A stretch of DNA of 64,000 bases, from NCBI RefSeq assembly GCF_041734735.1, contig NC_134878.1, positions 42,137,232 to 42,201,231 on the forward strand. Reading direction: 5' to 3'. Source of the DNA: Babylonia areolata. Taxonomy: Eukaryota > Mollusca > Gastropoda > Neogastropoda > Buccinidae. This document shows positions 22,697 to 34,800 of this stretch, one piece after another. Positions within the stretch are counted from its first letter, which is position 1. Each line of letters begins with the position of its first letter. Position numbers and translations under genes: made by a program. The notes under the pieces are model-generated. The model was not told where the DNA came from. It worked only from the letters and a program-made list of their open reading frames with translations, and ran no database searches.

Positions 22697-22800
22697 ACTC
22701 ATGAGCATCCTTCCCCCCACCCCACCACCACCCTCCCCCATCCCCCATCTGGATGACAACGATGGTCATCATCGATCTCGATGGACACACCACCACCACC

Positions 22801-25800
22801 AATGTTGGAATTATTAGTAAATTATTGAGAGGGCTCAAAACTTGTCATCCCGTTCTTGTTTAGTTGTTGAATTGTTAGTGAATGACAGAGAGGGCCCAGA
22901 AGCGGTGCAGCACCGGCTGGGAGCGCGCGCAGTTTGACCGTTGTAGTTATGTAACCCTTGGCGGACCCATCACGACAGAGGTGTGTGTGGGCAGTATTTG
23001 AAATTGTGTATGGGGCCGAAACTGCCAAGTGTTAAAACCACTGTGGCTAGTATGTGAAAGACAGCCTACAAGCGTCAAAGCAAAGATAAGTGATTTTTCT
23101 GTGAAGTTGATTAATAATTTGTTATCGCGTTATTGTTTAATGTTGGAATTATTAGTAAATTATTGAGAGGGCTCAAAACTTGTCATCCCGTTCTTGTTTA
23201 GTTGTTGAATTGTTAGTGAATGACAGAGAGGGCCCAGAAGCGGTGCAGCACCGGCTGGGAGCGCGCAGTTTGACCGTTGTAGTTATGTAACCCTTGGCGG
23301 ACCCATCACGACAGAGGTGTGTGTGGGCAGTATTTGAAATTGTGTATGGGGCCGAAACTGCCAAGTGTTAAAACCACTGTGGCTAGTATGTGAAAGACAG
23401 CCTACAAGCGTCAAAGCAAAGATAAGTGATTTTTCTGTGAAGTTGATTAATAATTTGTTATCGCGTTATTGTTTAATGTTGGAATTATTAGTAAATTATT
23501 GAGAGGGCTCAAAACTTGTCATCCCGTTCTTGTTTAGTTGTTGAATTGTTAGTGAATGACAGAGAGGGCCCAGAAGCGGTGCAGCACCGGCTGGGAGCGC
23601 GCGCAGTTTGACCGTTGTAGTTATGTAACCCTTGGCGGACCCATCACGACAGAGGTGTGTGTGGGCAGTATTTGAAATTGTGTATGGGGCCGAAACTGCC
23701 AAGTGTTAAAACCACTGTGGCTAGTATGTGAAAGACAGCCTACAAGCGTCAAAGCAAAGATAAGTGATTTTTCTGTGAAGTTGATTAATAATTTGTTATC
23801 GCGTTATTGTTTAATGTTGGAATTATTAGTAAATTATTGAGAGGGCTCAAAACTTGTCATCCCGTTCTTGTTTAGTTGTTGAATTGTTAGTGAATGACAG
23901 AGAGGGCCCAGAAGCGGTGCAGCACCGGCTGGGAGCGCGCGCAGTTTGACCGTTGTAGTTATGTAACCCTTGGCGGACCCATCACGACAGAGGTGTGTGT
24001 GGGCAGTATTTGAAATTGTGTATGGGGCCGAAACTGCCAAGTGTTAAAACCACTGTGGCTAGTATGTGAAAGACAGCCTACAAGCGTCAAAGCAAAGATA
24101 AGTGATTTTTCTGTGAAGTTGATTAATAATTTGTTATCGCGTTATTGTTTAATGTTGGAATTATTAGTAAATTATTGAGAGGGCTCAAAACTTGTCATCC
24201 CGTTCTTGTTTAGTTGTTGAATTGTTAGTGAATGACAGAGAGGGCCCAGAAGCGGTGCAGCACCGGCTGGGAGCGCGCGCAGTTTGACCGTTGTAGTTAT
24301 GTAACCCTTGGCGGACCCATCACGACAGAGGTGTGTGTGGGCAGTATTTGAAATTGTGTATGGGGCCGAAACTGCCAAGTGTTAAAACCACTGTGGCTAG
24401 TATGTGAAAGACAGCCTACAAGCGTCAAAGCAAAGATAAGTGATTTTTCTGTGAAGTTGATTAATAATTTGTTATCGCGTTATTGTTTAATGTTGGAATT
24501 ATTAGTAAATTATTGAGAGGGCTCAAAACTTGTCATCCCGTTCTTGTTTAGTTGTTGAATTGTTAGTGAATGACAGAGAGGGCCCAGAAGCGGTGCAGCA
24601 CCGGCTGGGAGCGCGCGCAGTTTGACCGTTGTAGTTATGTAACCCTTGGCGGACCCATCACGACAGAGGTGTGTGTGGGCAGTATTTGAAATTGTGTATG
24701 GGGCCGAAACTGCCAAGTGTTAAAACCACTGTGGCTAGTATGTGAAAGACAGCCTACAAGCGTCAAAGCAAAGATAAGTGATTTTTCTGTGAAGTTGATT
24801 AATAATTTGTTATCGCGTTATTGTTTAATGTTGGAATTATTAGTAAATTATTGAGAGGGCTCAAAACTTGTCATCCCGTTCTTGTTTAGTTGTTGAATTG
24901 TTAGTGAATGACAGAGAGGGCCCAGAAGCGGTGCAGCACCGGCTGGGAGCGCGCGCAGTTTGACCGTTGTAGTTATGTAACCCTTGGCGGACCCATCACG
25001 ACAGAGGTGTGTGTGGGCAGTATTTGAAATTGTGTATGGGGCCGAAACTGCCAAGTGTTAAAACCACTGTGGCTAGTATGTGAAAGACAGCCTACAAGCG
25101 TCAAAGCAAAGATAAGTGATTTTTCTGTGAAGTTGATTAATAATTTGTTATCGCGTTATTGTTTAATGTTGGAATTATTAGTAAATTATTGAGAGGGCTC
25201 AAAACTTGTCATCCCGTTCTTGTTTAGTTGTTGAATTGTTAGTGAATGACAGAGAGGGCCCAGAAGCGGTGCAGCACCGGCTGGGAGCGCGCGCAGTTTG
25301 ACCGTTGTAGTTATGTAACCCTTGGCGGACCCATCACGACAGAGGTGTGTGTGGGCAGTATTTGAAATTGTGTATGGGGCCGAAACTGCCAAGTGTTAAA
25401 ACCACTGTGGCTAGTATGTGAAAGACAGCCTACAAGCGTCAAAGCAAAGATAAGTGATTTTTCTGTGAAGTTGATTAATAATTTGTTATCGCGTTATTGT
25501 TTAATGTTGGAATTATTAGTAAATTATTGAGAGGGCTCAAAACTTGTCATCCCGTTCTTGTTTAGTTGTTGAATTGTTAGTGAATGACAGAGAGGGCCCA
25601 GAAGCGGTGCAGCACCGGCTGGGAGCGCGCGCAGTTTGACCGTTGTAGTTATGTAACCCTTGGCGGACCCATCACGACAGAGGTGTGTGTGGGCAGTATT
25701 TGAAATTGTGTATGGGGCCGAAACTGCCAAGTGTTAAAACCACTGTGGCTAGTATGTGAAAGACAGCCTACAAGCGTCAAAGCAAAGATAAGTGATTTTT

Positions 25801-28800
25801 CTGTGAAGTTGATTAATAATTTGTTATCGCGTTATTGTTTAATGTTGGAATTATTAGTAAATTATTGAGAGGGCTCAAAACTTGTCATCCCGTTCTTGTT
25901 TAGTTGTTGAATTGTTAGTGAATGACAGAGAGGGCCCAGAAGCGGTGCAGCACCGGCTGGGAGCGCGCGCAGTTTGACCGTTGTAGTTATGTAACCCTTG
26001 GCGGACCCATCACGACAGAGGTGTGTGTGGGCAGTATTTGAAATTGTGTATGGGGCCGAAACTGCCAAGTGTTAAAACCACTGTGGCTAGTATGTGAAAG
26101 ACAGCCTACAAGCGTCAAAGCAAAGATAAGTGATTTTTCTGTGAAGTTGATTAATAATTTGTTATCGCGTTATTGTTTAATGTTGGAATTATTAGTAAAT
26201 TATTGAGAGGGCTCAAAACTTGTCATCCCGTTCTTGTTTAGTTGTTGAATTGTTAGTGAATGACAGAGAGGGCCCAGAAGCGGTGCAGCACCGGCTGGGA
26301 GCGCGCGCAGTTTGACCGTTGTAGTTATGTAACCCTTGGCGGACCCATCACGACAGAGGTGTGTGTGGGCAGTATTTGAAATTGTGTATGGGGCCGAAAC
26401 TGCCAAGTGTTAAAACCACTGTGGCTAGTATGTGAAAGACAGCCTACAAGCGTCAAAGCAAAGATAAGTGATTTTTCTGTGAAGTTGATTAATAATTTGT
26501 TATCGCGTTATTGTTTAATGTTGGAATTATTAGTAAATTATTGAGAGGGCTCAAAACTTGTCATCCCGTTCTTGTTTAGTTGTTGAATTGTTAGTGAATG
26601 ACAGAGAGGGCCCAGAAGCGGTGCAGCACCGGCTGGGAGCGCGCGCAGTTTGACCGTTGTAGTTATGTAACCCTTGGCGGACCCATCACGACAGAGGTGT
26701 GTGTGGGCAGTATTTGAAATTGTGTATGGGGCCGAAACTGCCAAGTGTTAAAACCACTGTGGCTAGTATGTGAAAGACAGCCTACAAGCGTCAAAGCAAA
26801 GATAAGTGATTTTTCTGTGAAGTTGATTAATAATTTGTTATCGCGTTATTGTTTAATGTTGGAATTATTAGTAAATTATTGAGAGGGCTCAAAACTTGTC
26901 ATCCCGTTCTTGTTTAGTTGTTGAATTGTTAGTGAATGACAGAGAGGGCCCAGAAGCGGTGCAGCACCGGCTGGGAGCGCGCGCAGTTTGACCGTTGTAG
27001 TTATGTAACCCTTGGCGGACCCATCACGACAGAGGTGTGTGTGGGCAGTATTTGAAATTGTGTATGGGGCCGAAACTGCCAAGTGTTAAAACCACTGTGG
27101 CTAGTATGTGAAAGACAGCCTACAAGCGTCAAAGCAAAGATAAGTGATTTTTCTGTGAAGTTGATTAATAATTTGTTATCGCGTTATTGTTTAATGTTGG
27201 AATTATTAGTAAATTATTGAGAGGGCTCAAAACTTGTCATCCCGTTCTTGTTTAGTTGTTGAATTGTTAGTGAATGACAGAGAGGGCCCAGAAGCGGTGC
27301 AGCACCGGCTGGGAGCGCGCGCAGTTTGACCGTTGTAGTTATGTAACCCTTGGCGGACCCATCACGACAGAGGTGTGTGTGGGCAGTATTTGAAATTGTG
27401 TATGGGGCCGAAACTGCCAAGTGTTAAAACCACTGTGGCTAGTATGTGAAAGACAGCCTACAAGCGTCAAAGCAAAGATAAGTGATTTTTCTGTGAAGTT
27501 GATTAATAATTTGTTATCGCGTTATTGTTTAATGTTGGAATTATTAGTAAATTATTGAGAGGGCTCAAAACTTGTCATCCCGTTCTTGTTTAGTTGTTGA
27601 ATTGTTAGTGAATGACAGAGAGGGCCCAGAAGCGGTGCAGCACCGGCTGGGAGCGCGCGCAGTTTGACCGTTGTAGTTATGTAACCCTTGGCGGACCCAT
27701 CACGACAGAGGTGTGTGTGGGCAGTATTTGAAATTGTGTATGGGGCCGAAACTGCCAAGTGTTAAAACCACTGTGGCTAGTATGTGAAAGACAGCCTACA
27801 AGCGTCAAAGCAAAGATAAGTGATTTTTCTGTGAAGTTGATTAATAATTTGTTATCGCGTTATTGTTTAATGTTGGAATTATTAGTAAATTATTGAGAGG
27901 GCTCAAAACTTGTCATCCCGTTCTTGTTTAGTTGTTGAATTGTTAGTGAATGACAGAGAGGGCCCAGAAGCGGTGCAGCACCGGCTGGGAGCGCGCGCAG
28001 TTTGACCGTTGTAGTTATGTAACCCTTGGCGGACCCATCACGACAGAGGTGTGTGTGGGCAGTATTTGAAATTGTGTATGGGGCCGAAACTGCCAAGTGT
28101 TAAAACCACTGTGGCTAGTATGTGAAAGACAGCCTACAAGCGTCAAAGCAAAGATAAGTGATTTTTCTGTGAAGTTGATTAATAATTTGTTATCGCGTTA
28201 TTGTTTAATGTTGGAATTATTAGTAAATTATTGAGAGGGCTCAAAACTTGTCATCCCGTTCTTGTTTAGTTGTTGAATTGTTAGTGAATGACAGAGAGGG
28301 CCCAGAAGCGGTGCAGCACCGGCTGGGAGCGCGCGCAGTTTGACCGTTGTAGTTATGTAACCCTTGGCGGACCCATCACGACAGAGGTGTGTGTGGGCAG
28401 TATTTGAAATTGTGTATGGGGCCGAAACTGCCAAGTGTTAAAACCACTGTGGCTAGTATGTGAAAGACAGCCTACAAGCGTCAAAGCAAAGATAAGTGAT
28501 TTTTCTGTGAAGTTGATTAATAATTTGTTATCGCGTTATTGTTTAATGTTGGAATTATTAGTAAATTATTGAGAGGGCTCAAAACTTGTCATCCCGTTCT
28601 TGTTTAGTTGTTGAATTGTTAGTGAATGACAGAGAGGGCCCAGAAGCGGTGCAGCACCGGCTGGGAGCGCGCGCAGTTTGACCGTTGTAGTTATGTAACC
28701 CTTGGCGGACCCATCACGACAGAGGTGTGTGTGGGCAGTATTTGAAATTGTGTATGGGGCCGAAACTGCCAAGTGTTAAAACCACTGTGGCTAGTATGTG

Positions 28801-31800
28801 AAAGACAGCCTACAAGCGTCAAAGCAAAGATAAGTGATTTTTCTGTGAAGTTGATTAATAATTTGTTATCGCGTTATTGTTTAATGTTGGAATTATTAGT
28901 AAATTATTGAGAGGGCTCAAAACTTGTCATCCCGTTCTTGTTTAGTTGTTGAATTGTTAGTGAATGACAGAGAGGGCCCAGAAGCGGTGCAGCACCGGCT
29001 GGGAGCGCGCGCAGTTTGACCGTTGTAGTTATGTAACCCTTGGCGGACCCATCACGACAGAGGTGTGTGTGGGCAGTATTTGAAATTGTGTATGGGGCCG
29101 AAACTGCCAAGTGTTAAAACCACTGTGGCTAGTATGTGAAAGACAGCCTACAAGCGTCAAAGCAAAGATAAGTGATTTTTCTGTGAAGTTGATTAATAAT
29201 TTGTTATCGCGTTATTGTTTAATGTTGGAATTATTAGTAAATTATTGAGAGGGCTCAAAACTTGTCATCCCGTTCTTGTTTAGTTGTTGAATTGTTAGTG
29301 AATGACAGAGAGGGCCCAGAAGCGGTGCAGCACCGGCTGGGAGCGCGCGCAGTTTGACCGTTGTAGTTATGTAACCCTTGGCGGACCCATCACGACAGAG
29401 GTGTGTGTGGGCAGTATTTGAAATTGTGTATGGGGCCGAAACTGCCAAGTGTTAAAACCACTGTGGCTAGTATGTGAAAGACAGCCTACAAGCGTCAAAG
29501 CAAAGATAAGTGATTTTTCTGTGAAGTTGATTAATAATTTGTTATCGCGTTATTGTTTAATGTTGGAATTATTAGTAAATTATTGAGAGGGCTCAAAACT
29601 TGTCATCCCGTTCTTGTTTAGTTGTTGAATTGTTAGTGAATGACAGAGAGGGCCCAGAAGCGGTGCAGCACCGGCTGGGAGCGCGCGCAGTTTGACCGTT
29701 GTAGTTATGTAACCCTTGGCGGACCCATCACGACAGAGGTGTGTGTGGGCAGTATTTGAAATTGTGTATGGGGCCGAAACTGCCAAGTGTTAAAACCACT
29801 GTGGCTAGTATGTGAAAGACAGCCTACAAGCGTCAAAGCAAAGATAAGTGATTTTTCTGTGAAGTTGATTAATAATTTGTTATCGCGTTATTGTTTAATG
29901 TTGGAATTATTAGTAAATTATTGAGAGGGCTCAAAACTTGTCATCCCGTTCTTGTTTAGTTGTTGAATTGTTAGTGAATGACAGAGAGGGCCCAGAAGCG
30001 GTGCAGCACCGGCTGGGAGCGCGCGCAGTTTGACCGTTGTAGTTATGTAACCCTTGGCGGACCCATCACGACAGAGGTGTGTGTGGGCAGTATTTGAAAT
30101 TGTGTATGGGGCCGAAACTGCCAAGTGTTAAAACCACTGTGGCTAGTATGTGAAAGACAGCCTACAAGCGTCAAAGCAAAGATAAGTGATTTTTCTGTGA
30201 AGTTGATTAATAATTTGTTATCGCGTTATTGTTTAATGTTGGAATTATTAGTAAATTATTGAGAGGGCTCAAAACTTGTCATCCCGTTCTTGTTTAGTTG
30301 TTGAATTGTTAGTGAATGACAGAGAGGGCCCAGAAGCGGTGCAGCACCGGCTGGGAGCGCGCGCAGTTTGACCGTTGTAGTTATGTAACCCTTGGCGGAC
30401 CCATCACGACAGAGGTGTGTGTGGGCAGTATTTGAAATTGTGTATGGGGCCGAAACTGCCAAGTGTTAAAACCACTGTGGCTAGTATGTGAAAGACAGCC
30501 TACAAGCGTCAAAGCAAAGATAAGTGATTTTTCTGTGAAGTTGATTAATAATTTGTTATCGCGTTATTGTTTAATGTTGGAATTATTAGTAAATTATTGA
30601 GAGGGCTCAAAACTTGTCATCCCGTTCTTGTTTAGTTGTTGAATTGTTAGTGAATGACAGAGAGGGCCCAGAAGCGGTGCAGCACCGGCTGGGAGCGCGC
30701 GCAGTTTGACCGTTGTAGTTATGTAACCCTTGGCGGACCCATCACGACAGAGGTGTGTGTGGGCAGTATTTGAAATTGTGTATGGGGCCGAAACTGCCAA
30801 GTGTTAAAACCACTGTGGCTAGTATGTGAAAGACAGCCTACAAGCGTCAAAGCAAAGATAAGTGATTTTTCTGTGAAGTTGATTAATAATTTGTTATCGC
30901 GTTATTGTTTAATGTTGGAATTATTAGTAAATTATTGAGAGGGCTCAAAACTTGTCATCCCGTTCTTGTTTAGTTGTTGAATTGTTAGTGAATGACAGAG
31001 AGGGCCCAGAAGCGGTGCAGCACCGGCTGGGAGCGCGCGCAGTTTGACCGTTGTAGTTATGTAACCCTTGGCGGACCCATCACGACAGAGGTGTGTGTGG
31101 GCAGTATTTGAAATTGTGTATGGGGCCGAAACTGCCAAGTGTTAAAACCACTGTGGCTAGTATGTGAAAGACAGCCTACAAGCGTCAAAGCAAAGATAAG
31201 TGATTTTTCTGTGAAGTTGATTAATAATTTGTTATCGCGTTATTGTTTAATGTTGGAATTATTAGTAAATTATTGAGAGGGCTCAAAACTTGTCATCCCG
31301 TTCTTGTTTAGTTGTTGAATTGTTAGTGAATGACAGAGAGGGCCCAGAAGCGGTGCAGCACCGGCTGGGAGCGCGCGCAGTTTGACCGTTGTAGTTATGT
31401 AACCCTTGGCGGACCCATCACGACAGAGGTGTGTGTGGGCAGTATTTGAAATTGTGTATGGGGCCGAAACTGCCAAGTGTTAAAACCACTGTGGCTAGTA
31501 TGTGAAAGACAGCCTACAAGCGTCAAAGCAAAGATAAGTGATTTTTCTGTGAAGTTGATTAATAATTTGTTATCGCGTTATTGTTTAATGTTGGAATTAT
31601 TAGTAAATTATTGAGAGGGCTCAAAACTTGTCATCCCGTTCTTGTTTAGTTGTTGAATTGTTAGTGAATGACAGAGAGGGCCCAGAAGCGGTGCAGCACC
31701 GGCTGGGAGCGCGCGCAGTTTGACCGTTGTAGTTATGTAACCCTTGGCGGACCCATCACGACAGAGGTGTGTGTGGGCAGTATTTGAAATTGTGTATGGG

Positions 31801-34800
31801 GCCGAAACTGCCAAGTGTTAAAACCACTGTGGCTAGTATGTGAAAGACAGCCTACAAGCGTCAAAGCAAAGATAAGTGATTTTTCTGTGAAGTTGATTAA
31901 TAATTTGTTATCGCGTTATTGTTTAATGTTGGAATTATTAGTAAATTATTGAGAGGGCTCAAAACTTGTCATCCCGTTCTTGTTTAGTTGTTGAATTGTT
32001 AGTGAATGACAGAGAGGGCCCAGAAGCGGTGCAGCACCGGCTGGGAGCGCGCGCAGTTTGACCGTTGTAGTTATGTAACCCTTGGCGGACCCATCACGAC
32101 AGAGGTGTGTGTGGGCAGTATTTGAAATTGTGTATGGGGCCGAAACTGCCAAGTGTTAAAACCACTGTGGCTAGTATGTGAAAGACAGCCTACAAGCGTC
32201 AAAGCAAAGATAAGTGATTTTTCTGTGAAGTTGATTAATAATTTGTTATCGCGTTATTGTTTAATGTTGGAATTATTAGTAAATTATTGAGAGGGCTCAA
32301 AACTTGTCATCCCGTTCTTGTTTAGTTGTTGAATTGTTAGTGAATGACAGAGAGGGCCCAGAAGCGGTGCAGCACCGGCTGGGAGCGCGCGCAGTTTGAC
32401 CGTTGTAGTTATGTAACCCTTGGCGGACCCATCACGACAGAGGTGTGTGTGGGCAGTATTTGAAATTGTGTATGGGGCCGAAACTGCCAAGTGTTAAAAC
32501 CACTGTGGCTAGTATGTGAAAGACAGCCTACAAGCGTCAAAGCAAAGATAAGTGATTTTTCTGTGAAGTTGATTAATAATTTGTTATCGCGTTATTGTTT
32601 AATGTTGGAATTATTAGTAAATTATTGAGAGGGCTCAAAACTTGTCATCCCGTTCTTGTTTAGTTGTTGAATTGTTAGTGAATGACAGAGAGGGCCCAGA
32701 AGCGGTGCAGCACCGGCTGGGAGCGCGCGCAGTTTGACCGTTGTAGTTATGTAACCCTTGGCGGACCCATCACGACAGAGGTGTGTGTGGGCAGTATTTG
32801 AAATTGTGTATGGGGCCGAAACTGCCAAGTGTTAAAACCACTGTGGCTAGTATGTGAAAGACAGCCTACAAGCGTCAAAGCAAAGATAAGTGATTTTTCT
32901 GTGAAGTTGATTAATAATTTGTTATCGCGTTATTGTTTAATGTTGGAATTATTAGTAAATTATTGAGAGGGCTCAAAACTTGTCATCCCGTTCTTGTTTA
33001 GTTGTTGAATTGTTAGTGAATGACAGAGAGGGCCCAGAAGCGGTGCAGCACCGGCTGGGAGCGCGCGCAGTTTGACCGTTGTAGTTATGTAACCCTTGGC
33101 GGACCCATCACGACAGAGGTGTGTGTGGGCAGTATTTGAAATTGTGTATGGGGCCGAAACTGCCAAGTGTTAAAACCACTGTGGCTAGTATGTGAAAGAC
33201 AGCCTACAAGCGTCAAAGCAAAGATAAGTGATTTTTCTGTGAAGTTGATTAATAATTTGTTATCGCGTTATTGTTTAATGTTGGAATTATTAGTAAATTA
33301 TTGAGAGGGCTCAAAACTTGTCATCCCGTTCTTGTTTAGTTGTTGAATTGTTAGTGAATGACAGAGAGGGCCCAGAAGCGGTGCAGCACCGGCTGGGAGC
33401 GCGCGCAGTTTGACCGTTGTAGTTATGTAACCCTTGGCGGACCCATCACGACAGAGGTGTGTGTGGGCAGTATTTGAAATTGTGTATGGGGCCGAAACTG
33501 CCAAGTGTTAAAACCACTGTGGCTAGTATGTGAAAGACAGCCTACAAGCGTCAAAGCAAAGATAAGTGATTTTTCTGTGAAGTTGATTAATAATTTGTTA
33601 TCGCGTTATTGTTTAATGTTGGAATTATTAGTAAATTATTGAGAGGGCTCAAAACTTGTCATCCCGTTCTTGTTTAGTTGTTGAATTGTTAGTGAATGAC
33701 AGAGAGGGCCCAGAAGCGGTGCAGCACCGGCTGGGAGCGCGCGCAGTTTGACCGTTGTAGTTATGTAACCCTTGGCGGACCCATCACGACAGAGGTGTGT
33801 GTGGGCAGTATTTGAAATTGTGTATGGGGCCGAAACTGCCAAGTGTTAAAACCACTGTGGCTAGTATGTGAAAGACAGCCTACAAGCGTCAAAGCAAAGA
33901 TAAGTGATTTTTCTGTGAAGTTGATTAATAATTTGTTATCGCGTTATTGTTTAATGTTGGAATTATTAGTAAATTATTGAGAGGGCTCAAAACTTGTCAT
34001 CCCGTTCTTGTTTAGTTGTTGAATTGTTAGTGAATGACAGAGAGGGCCCAGAAGTGGTGCAGCACCGGCTGGGAGCGCGCGCAGTTTGACCGTTGTAGTT
34101 ATGTAACCCTTGGCGGACCCATCACGACAGAGGTGTGTGTGGGCAGTATTTGAAATTGTGTATGGGGCCGAAACTGCCAAGTGTTAAAACCACTGTGGCT
34201 AGTATGTGAAAGACAGCCTACAAGCGTCAAAGCAAAGATAAGTGATTTTTCTGTGAAGTTGATTAATAATTTGTTATCGCGTTATTGTTTAATGTTGGAA
34301 TTATTAGTAAATTATTGAGAGGGCTCAAAACTTGTCATCCCGTTCTTGTTTAGTTGTTGAATTGTTAGTGAATGACAGAGAGGGCCCAGAAGCGGTGCAG
34401 CACCGGCTGGGAGCGCGCGCAGTTTGACCGTTGTAGTTATGTAACCCTTGGCGGACCCATCACGACAGAGGTGTGTGTGGGCAGTATTTGAAATTGTGTA
34501 TGGGGCCGAAACTGCCAAGTGTTAAAACCACTGTGGCTAGTATGTGAAAGACAGCCTACAAGCGTCAAAGCAAAGATAAGTGATTTTTCTGTGAAGTTGA
34601 TTAATAATTTGTTATCGCGTTATTGTTTAATGTTGGAATTATTAGTAAATTATTGAGAGGGCTCAAAACTTGTCATCCCGTTCTTGTTTAGTTGTTGAAT
34701 TGTTAGTGAATGACAGAGAGGGCCCAGAAGCGGTGCAGCACCGGCTGGGAGCGCGCGCAGTTTGACCGTTGTAGTTATGTAACCCTTGGCGGACCCATCA

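Larger units (their letters stand above)
18628..22800 (+). mobile_element. Full-length APE-type LINE inserted in the satellite (element 2)
   Basis: A 4,173-bp plus-strand insertion bounded by exact 11-bp duplications AATGTTGGAAT (18617-18627 and 22801-22811). Its 5' end shares GTCAGGTCAGGTC with element 1, so the two are related subfamilies. It has a ~718-bp leader, one ORF, and a ~104-bp 3' region ending in a short (ACC)n tail. A 5'-truncated copy at 46441-47513 ends in the same tail, which confirms the terminus. An open ORF and perfect duplications indicate recent insertion. Confidence 0.95.
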
